Source: Spirochaetota bacterium
GTDB taxonomy: Bacteria > Spirochaetota > Spirochaetia > Sphaerochaetales > Sphaerochaetaceae
DNA length: 64,000 nt
NCBI GenBank assembly: GCA_023401595.1
Contig: JAEXDQ010000054.1
Span: 1 to 64,000 of the forward strand
Direction of reading: 5' to 3'
Shown: piece after piece, positions 1-8,052 of the stretch
Layout: the number at the start of each line of letters is the position of its first letter
How positions within the stretch are numbered: position 1 is the stretch's first letter
Program-made: the position numbers and the translations under genes
Notes under the pieces: model-generated
Seen by the model: only the letters and a program-made list of their open reading frames with translations
The model's database searches: none
Told to the model about the DNA's origin: nothing

Positions 1-126
1 AACATGATCAAGACTCTGAGAAGAAAAGCTTATGGTTTCAGAGATACTGAATACTTCTTCTTGAAAATCAAATTTGAGAGCTTAAAGCCGAGATTGCGTT
101 ACCTATCCCCCAAATTTCTGAGTTGA
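1..126 (+). CDS. Transposase C-terminus (ISL3-like), cut by window edge
   Basis: The frame is open from base 1 and ends at TGA 124-126. It encodes about 41 residues including IKTLRRKAYGFRDTEYF, which resembles the C-terminus of IS204/IS1001/IS1165 (ISL3 family) transposases. These end with a conserved K-R-x-A-[YF]-G-[FY]-R motif. Only the 3' end is in the window, so intactness cannot be judged. The frame converges on the tRNA cluster. Family assignment rests on motif memory. Confidence 0.65.
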   Translation, partial: NMIKTLRRKAYGFRDTEYFFLKIKFESLKPRLRYLSPKFLS

Positions 127-130
127 ACCT

Positions 131-163
131 GAAAAAAGCACTTGATCCTTTCGAATCAAGTGC
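131..163 (-). terminator. Terminator of the tRNA cluster
   Basis: A perfect 9-bp inverted repeat (138-146 with 155-163, 8-nt loop) is followed on the minus strand by six T residues (132-137). It sits just past the 3' end of the tRNA-Gly gene, as expected for an intrinsic terminator of the minus-strand tRNA transcript. Confidence 0.8.
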
Positions 164-175
164 CTGTTCAAGGAG

Positions 176-247
176 AGCGAGAGACGGGACTTGAACCCGC
201 GACATCCACCTTGGCAAGGTGGAGCTCTACCACTGAGCTACTCTCGC
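176..247 (-). tRNA. tRNA-Gly (GCC)
   Basis: On the minus strand the sequence folds as a cloverleaf. The 7-bp acceptor stem is 177-183 with 241-247, the T-loop GTTCAAGTC is present, and the anticodon is GCC. The discriminator is U. CCA is not encoded. It is the last gene of a five-tRNA cluster. Confidence 0.93.
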
Positions 248-284
248 AAAATAGACTGGCGAAACAACTGGTTAAAAGCGCTAG

Positions 285-367
285 TGCGAGAGAGGGGACT
301 TGAACCCCTACACCGTTGAGGTACTAGAACCTAAATCTAGCGTGTCTGCCAATTTCACCACTCTCGC
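285..367 (-). tRNA. tRNA-Leu (TAG)
   Basis: Minus-strand cloverleaf with acceptor stem GCGAGAG/CTCTCGC, a long variable arm typical of Leu tRNAs, and anticodon loop TTTAGGT, giving anticodon TAG. Its acceptor stem is identical to that of the neighbouring tRNA-Gly. CCA is not encoded. Confidence 0.93.
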
Positions 368-402
368 GGTGCATGCCGTTACTGATCGTACCGTCATGAT
401 TA

Positions 403-475
403 TGAGCCGCAAAGGGATCGAACCTTTGACCCGCAGATTAAGAGTCTGCTGCTCTACCAGCTGAGCTAGCGGCCC
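403..475 (-). tRNA. tRNA-Lys (CTT)
   Basis: Minus-strand cloverleaf. The acceptor GGGCCGC pairs with GCGGCTC with one G-U. The anticodon loop CTCTTAA gives anticodon CTT. The T-arm GGTTCGATCC is present and the discriminator is A. Third gene of the cluster counted from the right. Confidence 0.93.
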
Positions 476-513
476 ATGACAAATATTCTCAATTCAAAAA
501 AACAAATCGCTTT

Positions 514-587
<74 letters not shown>

Positions 588-627
588 ATTGCCATTCTCA
601 CCTTTTTTCCTCTGTTAGAAGGAATAG

Positions 628-700
628 GGTGGAAGAAGGGACTCGAACCCTCAACAACCAGGACCACAACCTGGGGCTCTACCATTGAACTACTTCCACC
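628..700 (-). tRNA. tRNA-His (GTG)
   Basis: Minus-strand cloverleaf with anticodon GTG. The stem includes the extra G-1 (base 700) opposite C73 (base 628), the hallmark of tRNA-His. It is the first gene of the cluster, about 40 bases from the putative start of transcription. Confidence 0.93.
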
Positions 701-744
701 ATGAAGCTGATGCTTGGTTGCTCACCAGTGCGATTCAACGTGCC

Positions 745-775
745 ATAATATGCCCTAAACGTCTTTTTTTGTCAA
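745..775 (-). promoter_or_regulatory. Promoter of the tRNA cluster
   Basis: On the minus strand a consensus -35 TTGACA (770-775) is followed by an AT-rich -10. This reads as TATTAT (745-750, 19-bp spacer) or CATATT (747-752, 17-bp spacer). It lies directly upstream of tRNA-His, and all five tRNAs could be transcribed from it. Confidence 0.7.
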
Positions 776-874
776 CTCCGGCAAGGAAAAAATGTGAAAA
801 AAACACCAATCCATGATATTTTATCGTTTCAAGCCGTATGACATATTCTCTTCGTATTGACCATCAGAAACGAT

Positions 875-3187
875 CTACCTATGCGTCTTGGCTTCGGCTG
901 CCTTCCACGCTTCGACCCCGTCGATTCCTGAAGACGTTTTTTTCTTGGCGGGCTTTGTCGTGGGGACTTTGTTCTTGGGATTCTGCTCCTCCACAAGCTT
1001 CCGTTGAGCCTTCAAGACGATGATCCTATGTTTCCAACGCACCGTCCTGTCCGCAAGCAACGGACTCAGCTCTGAAATGAGTTTCTCAAGGTCTGGTTTT
1101 TCCCCCGCTTTCTGTAACGCCGGTCCATAGGATCTGGTGATCCAGCGCTCGACGTCTTCACCGGTGATAGCCCGAAGCTCAGTATCATCCTCCGGATAAC
1201 TTTCGACAGTGAAACCTTCGGCTTCAAACGCATCCACCAGATCCTGCTCGGACCAGCTGGTCAGTGGATTGGCCTTGTCGCTATAGATCAGGGCTTCCGC
1301 CTGGCTCAGCTGTGCGAACAACGCCTGATGTCCTCCGTCGATGAAATGGGAGAGTCTGGAACCTCCCGACGGCACGGTTTCGGCTATCGATACGACACCT
1401 CTATCTGCCAGGCGGTCTTTCAACATAGGGAGGATGATTTTGTCATTCGGCAATCTCGACAGAAGGTTGCGGCCGACTATGGCCTCGAACCGCAGCCCCT
1501 CCTCCAGACGTGGAAGCAGATCGACCGCTTCGCCCTGGTATAGAAGCGGCTGCATCAGCTTGTCCAACGTATCGGCATAATGCTTCAAGTGGTCATACTG
1601 CTCCTTGGATCTGGCGAAACCGACTACCAGTCCTTCCGGAGTGTGACGGAAAGCCTCCCACAGGAGCAGACCATGACCTGCGTTGACGACAAGGACGCGG
1701 CTATGCCGCAACAGGGTGAGGTTCCCGTACAGCTTGTCCCGGAGCCGTTGCAGAAGCTCCCCGCGTTCGCTGGTTGTCCGCTGTATCCACTGCATCCGTT
1801 TCTTGTCCTCAGGAGAGTAGGTGAGGTTTTCCGGGAACGCATCGCTGGACGCCGATTCCAATTGCGCCTCACGTCTGCGGAGAACGTCGTCATGGACCTT
1901 CGCTTCATATCCGAGCTTGCCCGGCTGGTAGAACACTTTACCCTGCAACGCATTGGGCAGATATTGCTGGGCGACCCAATGGTCCTTGTACGCATGGGGG
2001 TAGAGATAGCCTTCGCCATGGCCGAACCCTTTGGCATCCCTGTTTCCGTCCTTGAGATGATTGGGGACCTCCGCCTTGGCTTCGTCCTCGACCGCTTGCA
2101 GCGCATCGAAGAATCCAAGGGAACTGTTCGATTTCGGAGCTGTCGCGAGATACAGCGCGGCGTGCGTCAGATGAAACCGTCCTTCCGGGAGTCCGATACG
2201 TTCATATGCCGCGGCGTCGGCCTCGACTACGGTGATCGCCATTGGGTCGGCCAGTCCGACATCCTCGCAAGCGCTGATCATCATCCTCCTGAAAATGAAA
2301 CGGGGATCCTCCCCGGCGTGGACCATCCTTGCGAGCCAATACAAGGCTGCGTCGGGATCCGAGCCACGGAGACTTTTGATGAACGCGCTGATAACGTCGA
2401 AATGGTAGTCGCCTTCCTTGTCGTAGAGGACTACTTTCCGCTGGATGCTTTCTTCTGCCGCCCCCTTGCTGATGTATATCTCCGTGCCGGCCGGTGGTGG
2501 GAACGCGTCGGATGAAGTTTCCACCGCCAGCTGGAGAGCGTTGAGCAGGGAACGGGCGTCTCCATTGGCGATATCCACCAGATGCTCCAGCGCGCCGTCT
2601 TCAAGCGAAACTTTGAAGTTGCCGTAACCCCGTTCCTTGTCCGCCAGCGCTTGTCTGGCGATATTCATCAGGTCCGTATCCGTCAACGGCAGCAGCTGAA
2701 ATATACGCGAACGGCTTACCAGCGCCGCGTTGACCTCGAAATATGGGTTTTCAGTCGTCGCGCCGATCAATATGCAGGTACCGTTCTCCACCCATGGCAA
2801 CAGGGCGTCCTGCTGGCTTTTGTTCCATCTATGGACCTCGTCTATGAACAGGATGGTCCGTTGGTTCCAATGGTCGAGACGGCTCTTCGCCTGGTCGATT
2901 TCATAGCGGAGTTCCTTGACTCCGCTGAGGACTGCGTTCAAAGTTGCAAAATAGCTTTTCGTGGTATTGGCGATGACTCTCGCCAACGTCGTCTTTCCGG
3001 TTCCGGGTGGACCGTAGAATATGACCGAGGAGAGCTGGTCCGCTTGGATTGCCCGTCGAAGCAGGCGGCCTTTGCCTATGATATGCTCCTGTCCAATGTA
3101 TTCATCGAGCGTTCTGGGGCGCATGCGATAGGCCAGCGGCTGGTTTTCCGTTCCGTGTTCGTTGGTCGCTTGTTCAAAAAGATCCAT
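875..3187 (-). CDS. rarA: Replication-associated recombination protein RarA with C-terminal methyltransferase-like extension
   Basis: A 770-residue protein. Residues 1 to about 430 are RarA/MgsA, an AAA+ clamp-loader-like ATPase acting at stalled forks. Walker A GPPGTGKT is at 59-66 and Walker B is FIDEVH. An ATTENP sensor and the C-terminal segment with a YxPHxYxxHWVxQQYLP-like motif follow. Typical RarA ends near 430-450 residues. Here about 330 more residues follow, with a degenerate SAM-binding-like loop (VLVVNAGHG) and a Rossmann-like pattern. Whether the extension binds SAM is unknown. The start follows a good promoter that leaves almost no leader. RarA identity is firm; the extension's function is inference. 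Confidence 0.9.
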   Translation of the reverse strand: MDLFEQATNEHGTENQPLAYRMRPRTLDEYIGQEHIIGKGRLLRRAIQADQLSSVIFYGPPGTGKTTLARVIANTTKSYFATLNAVLSGVKELRYEIDQAKSRLDHWNQRTILFIDEVHRWNKSQQDALLPWVENGTCILIGATTENPYFEVNAALVSRSRIFQLLPLTDTDLMNIARQALADKERGYGNFKVSLEDGALEHLVDIANGDARSLLNALQLAVETSSDAFPPPAGTEIYISKGAAEESIQRKVVLYDKEGDYHFDVISAFIKSLRGSDPDAALYWLARMVHAGEDPRFIFRRMMISACEDVGLADPMAITVVEADAAAYERIGLPEGRFHLTHAALYLATAPKSNSSLGFFDALQAVEDEAKAEVPNHLKDGNRDAKGFGHGEGYLYPHAYKDHWVAQQYLPNALQGKVFYQPGKLGYEAKVHDDVLRRREAQLESASSDAFPENLTYSPEDKKRMQWIQRTTSERGELLQRLRDKLYGNLTLLRHSRVLVVNAGHGLLLWEAFRHTPEGLVVGFARSKEQYDHLKHYADTLDKLMQPLLYQGEAVDLLPRLEEGLRFEAIVGRNLLSRLPNDKIILPMLKDRLADRGVVSIAETVPSGGSRLSHFIDGGHQALFAQLSQAEALIYSDKANPLTSWSEQDLVDAFEAEGFTVESYPEDDTELRAITGEDVERWITRSYGPALQKAGEKPDLEKLISELSPLLADRTVRWKHRIIVLKAQRKLVEEQNPKNKVPTTKPAKKKTSSGIDGVEAWKAAEAKTHR

Positions 3188-3193
3188 ATGGGA

Positions 3194-3222
3194 ATTATAG
3201 CCTAAGCCTTCGGGGGGTGCAA
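3194..3222 (-). promoter_or_regulatory. rarA promoter, apparently leaderless
   Basis: Minus-strand TTGCAC (3217-3222), 17-bp spacer, consensus TATAAT (3194-3199). The -10 lies only seven bases before the rarA ATG (3187), so transcription would start at or next to the start codon. No Shine-Dalgarno sequence is present. Confidence 0.6.
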
Positions 3223-3311
3223 TCCTTCGTCGGACGACAATCCGGTTTTCGGCGAATTCACAGAGGCGTTGAGGCTATCGTTTCGTATCGACCTCGTCAG
3301 GTAAGGAACCG

Positions 3312-4103
3312 TCATTGAGCGACGACGAACACCTCGGCGATCAGGCTGGTATCCTGCGGCTTCGGCGTAGTACGGATTGCGTCCTCCTCTATGGCCATCT
3401 GAGTGAAGAACATGTCGCAGATCAGTCTTGCAAGATGTCCGACGATATCGCCGCCGATTTCTTTCGGAACGGTTCTGCCGGAATATTGGGTGAGGTTGAG
3501 TTGCGCCGTTCTCCAGATATTGTATTTGTTGACGATCCTGCCCCACAATGCGTTGGCGTTCGGCTCTTCTCCGTTCGTCTCCGCGAAACGGTGTTGAAGC
3601 TCCTGTAGCAGTTCCTTTTCCAATTTGGCGGAGCATGCATTGTCCAGCAAGGATGTTGCGCTTGTGGTTTCGCCTTGTACTATTGCCTGTGGATTCTGGA
3701 TTTGCATCGTGGCGATGGTTTCAGCAAGCCGTTCAGGGATAGTCAGTGCGAGCGAGGCGCAGACCGGATATACGGAATCAAGCCATTTCTGGCATTCCGC
3801 ACGGAATCCAGGAATGATATCGAGTTCTTCAAGGATACCTTGGGCAGTCTGTGGGATATAGTTTCCGAGTTGACTGAGATCGGCCTTCGTTACGAACATG
3901 TTCTCAGGTGCCGCGGTGCTTGTTCGTTCCAACAAGAGCCTGATCGCCTCTTCCGCTTTAGCCGATTCCTCTTCCGAATAATGCTGGGGCTCAACCGGTG
4001 TGCTTGCGCAAGCGACAAATGTCGTCGATATGATCGATACAATCAGGCATACGCATACAATGAAGGCGATATGTTGTGATGAAGCCGTTCCGTTCCTACG
4101 CAT
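3312..4103 (-). CDS. Predicted lipoprotein, unknown function
   Basis: About 263 residues. The N-terminus is basic (MRRNG), followed by a hydrophobic stretch and a lipobox-like VAC-A, so it is probably lipidated and exported. The mature part is mostly helical with no motif I recognise; a weak resemblance to DUF4197-type lipoproteins cannot be settled by eye. A start six codons further upstream (4121) is possible, and neither start has a clear ribosome binding site. It lies between rarA and a divergent MATE gene. Confidence 0.7.
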   Translation of the reverse strand: MRRNGTASSQHIAFIVCVCLIVSIISTTFVACASTPVEPQHYSEEESAKAEEAIRLLLERTSTAAPENMFVTKADLSQLGNYIPQTAQGILEELDIIPGFRAECQKWLDSVYPVCASLALTIPERLAETIATMQIQNPQAIVQGETTSATSLLDNACSAKLEKELLQELQHRFAETNGEEPNANALWGRIVNKYNIWRTAQLNLTQYSGRTVPKEIGGDIVGHLARLICDMFFTQMAIEEDAIRTTPKPQDTSLIAEVFVVAQ

Positions 4104-4246
4104 ATCTTCAGAATATACCATCCGTGGCGGCTACCGTCCAGCAGGTTCTGCCGTTCTGGCACTTCCTGATGTTTCTTGGCGTTTCCGACTGTTGCCGGCG
4201 GTGCTTCCTCTTGCTCCGGCCGATGGTTGCGGTGTAGATTGGAGCA

Positions 4247-5620
4247 ATGGCTCGAACAACGACTTTGGACCTTTCCAGGGGATCCATCAACAAACAGATT
4301 CTACACCTCGCGATGCCCACCATGTACGGGCTGATGTTTCAGGCGTTCTACGATATCGTGGACATGATCTGGATAGGCTTCATTTCCCCCGCCGCGGTGG
4401 CGAGTACCACGATATTCATCACGTTGTTCTGGATCGTCGAGGTCCTCAACGAAATCGTCGGCACCAGCAGCGTATCGATGATCAGCCAATACCACGGTGC
4501 GCAGGATATTGAAAAGACCCGGTTGGCGGCTGAACAGACCATCATCTTCAAGATCATTTTGGCGACGTGCGGGGCCATCGTCATGGCGCTGTTGATTGAA
4601 CCCGCCTACAAGCTATATTCGGACGATCCCGCTGTCATCAGATATGGTCTGGAGTATGGGTTCATCAGAATCGCCTTCATACCGATTTTCTTTTCTTCGT
4701 ACAGCGTGAATACCATTTTTCGTTGTACGGGGGATGCCAAGACTCCGATGATGCTGCTCACCGGCGCGGCGGTCATCAATATCGTTCTTGACCCGCTGCT
4801 GATGTTCGACGTCATTCCCGGCACTTCGATTCCCGGTCTGGGGTGGGGGATGTACGGTGCCGCGATCGCTACGGTCGTGGCGATGACCTTCTCCTTCGTA
4901 GTCGGTTTTGCATTGCTGTTGGCGGGAAAGGCTCCGATCAGGATCCGGTTCAGGGGATTGTTCAAGTTGAACAAGGAATTGGACTACAAGCTGATGACCA
5001 TTGGCCTGCCGTCAGGCATGAACCTCTGTTTCAGAAATATCGTCACGTTCATCATCCTGAAGCTTGTAGCCATGTACGGTACTGAAGCGATTGCCGTGGT
5101 CGGGGTCGCCACACGTATCTATCAGTTTGGAATCATGCCTTCCATGGGGATTCAAACCGGTTCAGGAATCATTGTCGGACACAGCCTTGGGGCGGGCGAT
5201 CCCCACCGGGCGAAGGAGACGGTACGTCTGACCAACCGCGACTGCGTGCTGTTCACTGGAATCTTCGCTTTTGTCGCGATGCTGCTTCCTGGAAAACTGC
5301 TCGGACTGTTCATGGGAGGCGCCGCCGTCAGCGCTGAAGGTTCTCGGTTGCTGTTCATCATGGGGCCCTGTATGCTGGTTTGCGCGGCGATGAGCGGTTA
5401 TGGAGCGGCGTTCTATGGTTCTGGAGAAAATCGTCCGATTCTCTACTCTTCGTTGTTGGGGCAATGGTGTTTCCAGGTTCCATACGCTTTGATCGTGACG
5501 TTGGTCCTGCACCTCCCTGTCACCTGGCTTTGGTTCGCCTACTTGGTCGGAGATTGCGCCGAGGCTTTGTCGAGACGGTATTTCTACAGCCGGGGTGTTT
5601 GGGCGAAGAGACGGGTCTGA
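4247..5620 (+). CDS. MATE family efflux transporter
   Basis: 457 residues with about 12 hydrophobic segments in two homologous halves and the MATE N-terminal signature (LAMPTMYGLMFQAFYDIVD). It would be an inner-membrane cation-coupled antiporter for drugs or metabolites; the substrate cannot be told from sequence. The start follows TTGGAGCA. It is monocistronic, divergent from the lipoprotein gene. A second, distinct MATE gene lies at 46896. Confidence 0.92.
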   Translation: MARTTTLDLSRGSINKQILHLAMPTMYGLMFQAFYDIVDMIWIGFISPAAVASTTIFITLFWIVEVLNEIVGTSSVSMISQYHGAQDIEKTRLAAEQTIIFKIILATCGAIVMALLIEPAYKLYSDDPAVIRYGLEYGFIRIAFIPIFFSSYSVNTIFRCTGDAKTPMMLLTGAAVINIVLDPLLMFDVIPGTSIPGLGWGMYGAAIATVVAMTFSFVVGFALLLAGKAPIRIRFRGLFKLNKELDYKLMTIGLPSGMNLCFRNIVTFIILKLVAMYGTEAIAVVGVATRIYQFGIMPSMGIQTGSGIIVGHSLGAGDPHRAKETVRLTNRDCVLFTGIFAFVAMLLPGKLLGLFMGGAAVSAEGSRLLFIMGPCMLVCAAMSGYGAAFYGSGENRPILYSSLLGQWCFQVPYALIVTLVLHLPVTWLWFAYLVGDCAEALSRRYFYSRGVWAKRRV

Positions 5621-5740
5621 TTACGTTCTTCAGCCTTGAAGTGATTCAAGCGGACGTCGAGCCTGTTCCCCTGTGCGCATGTGGACATATATGTTGCTTT
5701 GATGTAATATTTTGCCATACTATCCTTGGGGTTTGCGCTG

Positions 5741-6223
5741 ATGAGTCCACTACAGATCGTCCTTCTGGTGATTATCATACCGGTTACCATATTGAATGTC
5801 AGGTTCCTTACCACAGGACGCAAGACGAAACAGGTCGCGCAGATGAAGTATCGCGCTGTCATCTCAAACCTTCAGGCTCATGAGAGAGAGCTTGGCGGGG
5901 AGGGGAGCTACACGGTTGCGAAATATGTAAGCGATTCCGGGGACAACTACCTTGTTTGCAGATCGAAGGGTACGGACCTTGGGGCTGTGGTGACCGAAAA
6001 CGGGTTCTTCCTGTTCGATCCGCTTTCCAGCGCTAAATGCGAGGTCCTTGTGGAGAAAGAAGGGGAGAAGAGGATAAGAAGTGTCGTCTGCAGCATCGCA
6101 TCCCCTTCCTGGACCGATAGGATCTTGGTTCCTCTTGCAAGAAATTCCCACAGGGTCAAGGGAATCGGCTCGTTCATATTGCGGACCGCGGAGGATTTCA
6201 AGGACGAAATCAACAGGCGGTAA
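5741..6223 (+). CDS. Small membrane-anchored protein of unknown function
   Basis: 160 residues. One N-terminal membrane segment (about residues 4-22, LQIVLLVIIIPVTILNV) is followed by a soluble domain of mixed strands and helices. No family recognised. An in-frame TTG at 5726 could extend it by five residues, but ATG 5741 begins right at the hydrophobic segment. It stands alone, about 120 bases after the MATE gene. Confidence 0.6.
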   Translation: MSPLQIVLLVIIIPVTILNVRFLTTGRKTKQVAQMKYRAVISNLQAHERELGGEGSYTVAKYVSDSGDNYLVCRSKGTDLGAVVTENGFFLFDPLSSAKCEVLVEKEGEKRIRSVVCSIASPSWTDRILVPLARNSHRVKGIGSFILRTAEDFKDEINRR

Positions 6224-6674
6224 GCCTCGATCGCATTCTTTGCCTTGAACCGCCCTGGTAGGGCGGACGGGAAGCAATCCAGAAGCGGGGCTTGTTCCTT
6301 TTCCATAAAATTGTTCCCGCCTCATATGGGAACGATCCTCCACTATACGAGATGCGTGTACATGGAAAACGATACTGCTTGCCGGTAGCGTGGCTGACTG
6401 CCGAACATGATGTACAATATGGACATATGTATGCGAGGAATAGCTGAAAGGTTCGGTTCAACATGCTGCTGGATACATTGAACAAGAAGTGGTCTTCGGA
6501 CCACTTCTTGCATAGCGAATATCAACGCCCCTCCAAGGCTGCCGGCAGTGACAGCGATGGACGGGCTGGGCATAACCCCCGCAGCCAGCAGCTTTGGCCG
6601 TCGGTCTCAGGGGCCTTGTTGTTTCGGAGCGGACCTCCCGTTTGAGGGGCGGTCATGATTCTCCGCTTTTACGG
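6224..6674. other. 451-base intergenic region without a supported gene
   Basis: No convincing coding frame or RNA gene. It holds a short inverted repeat GTTCCC...GGGAAC (6313-6333), the hairpin listed at 6484-6509, and an imperfect G/C-rich hairpin near 6627-6650 that may end the minus-strand dehydrogenase transcript. Confidence 0.5.
6484..6509. terminator. UUCG-loop hairpin between convergent genes
   Basis: A perfect 11-bp stem (6484-6494 with 6499-6509) closed by a TTCG tetraloop. It is very stable as RNA on the plus strand and lies between two convergent genes. No strong T-run follows on either side, so a terminator role is plausible but unproven. Confidence 0.5.
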
Positions 6675-8051
6675 TCAGCCGAAATTCTTTACGCTATCCA
6701 TCATTCGCTTGAGGCTCGATGTTGAAAGATCTACCATGTCCGTTGTAATCACAGTACCTTTGGGAATGTCTTTTACGACAGTCTTTTCCGCGATCAGGTA
6801 GTACGGAGCGATATTCGCGGGTTGGTCGGCCGTAGGCTCGAAAGTAACGTACATGTCCATCAGACATCTGTGATGGGTATGCAGATCGAGCCTTTCTCCC
6901 TTCTTGAAGTCACGTTCTGTTCTGCATACCATGGTTCCGACATTGTCACACCTCGAATAGCTTGAAAGTCCGAGGTAATAGGCCTGGAGTACCGACATCG
7001 GAGCCTCCATTCCCATGTAGTGATACGGGAGATACAGGGCCGCGTACTTCTTGTTCTTGCTGATCACATGCTCCTTTGCGGCGAGCAGATCGATCACGGC
7101 GTCGTTATGGTTCTTGACAATGACGAACACCCCGCCCGCGAAACTCACCTCGTCGAAGCGATGGAAGCAATTGAAGGAATCGAGTACCCCCGGCTTGTCC
7201 AGAAGACCTCCGTCCTCCTTGAGCGCATAGACATCAGCCATCTCCGCCACATTGATCATGGGGTAGTGTAGGCGCGGGCAGGAAGGAAGAAGTCCCGTGG
7301 CATTTGCGACGACGTTCATCTCGTTGTAGTCCGGTACTGCGAACTGCGGGTATGCGGCAAGAAGCCTGCTTCTTTCCCGTAGCGTCTTCTCCATATCCCC
7401 CATCTTCCAATACTTGGCAAGCTCCGGGATGTTCGCCCGCTGATCCCTGTATTCGAAATCGCCTGTGATCGGATCATAGATGAAATCGTATTCGCTTGAC
7501 TTGCCTGCGCATACCACTTCCATTCCTAACGCTCGGATGTAGCTGATCCAGTTGATCAGGTTCGCCGGTTGGTCGCCGATCGCGATTGAATAAACAAGGC
7601 CCTTTGATTTTGCGAGGCGGTAGAGATACGGGCCTGCGATGACATCCGCTTCCTTTGAAACCATTGAGACATGCTTTCCTGAGAGCAAGCATTTCTCAGC
7701 GAGCAACGCGCTGCCTTCCGGATTTCCTGTCGCCTCTACCACGACGTCGGCGTCAGTGGTGGTGATGAAGCCCGAATTTTCAAGCACTACGATCCCATCG
7801 TCCGGGACGGCCCTTATTTCGGCTTCGCTCTTGCAGGGATGGATGTTCTTTTCATCGTATCCGAGTTCTTTGAGGATCGCGACGGTCCGTTCGCTGTCGC
7901 GGTCGCACACAACGCGGAGCGAAAGGCTCTTCTCCATCAGGGCGACCTGGGCAAGGAATGTATATCCGAAGCCGCCGTTAGCTCCTAGTATCCCTACTTT
8001 GCATGTTCTCTTTTTGTTGGTTCTTGCGAGTATGTTTTCAAAATTAATCAT
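6675..8051 (-). CDS. NAD(P)-dependent oxidoreductase with C-terminal SAF domain (COG4091-like)
   Basis: 458 residues. The Rossmann fold begins VGILGANGGFGYTF (about 18-31) and contains VVVEATGNPEG. The layout is homoserine-dehydrogenase-like, and the C-terminal 65 residues (from about TVVKDIPKGTVI) look like a SAF domain. Such proteins are often misnamed 'FlgA' or 'homoserine dehydrogenase'; characterised relatives act on branched sugar acids such as D-apionate. It is the last gene of the TTT-transporter block, starting one base after the tctA stop. The substrate is probably whatever TctABC imports; that is inference. Confidence 0.8.
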   Translation of the reverse strand: MINFENILARTNKKRTCKVGILGANGGFGYTFLAQVALMEKSLSLRVVCDRDSERTVAILKELGYDEKNIHPCKSEAEIRAVPDDGIVVLENSGFITTTDADVVVEATGNPEGSALLAEKCLLSGKHVSMVSKEADVIAGPYLYRLAKSKGLVYSIAIGDQPANLINWISYIRALGMEVVCAGKSSEYDFIYDPITGDFEYRDQRANIPELAKYWKMGDMEKTLRERSRLLAAYPQFAVPDYNEMNVVANATGLLPSCPRLHYPMINVAEMADVYALKEDGGLLDKPGVLDSFNCFHRFDEVSFAGGVFVIVKNHNDAVIDLLAAKEHVISKNKKYAALYLPYHYMGMEAPMSVLQAYYLGLSSYSRCDNVGTMVCRTERDFKKGERLDLHTHHRCLMDMYVTFEPTADQPANIAPYYLIAEKTVVKDIPKGTVITTDMVDLSTSSLKRMMDSVKNFG

Positions 8052-8052
8052 T

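Noticed and set aside
6675..8051. FlgA or homoserine dehydrogenase
   Set aside because: The SAF domain and Rossmann fold cause these names in automated annotation, but no flagellar or threonine genes are adjacent and the domain order is that of COG4091.
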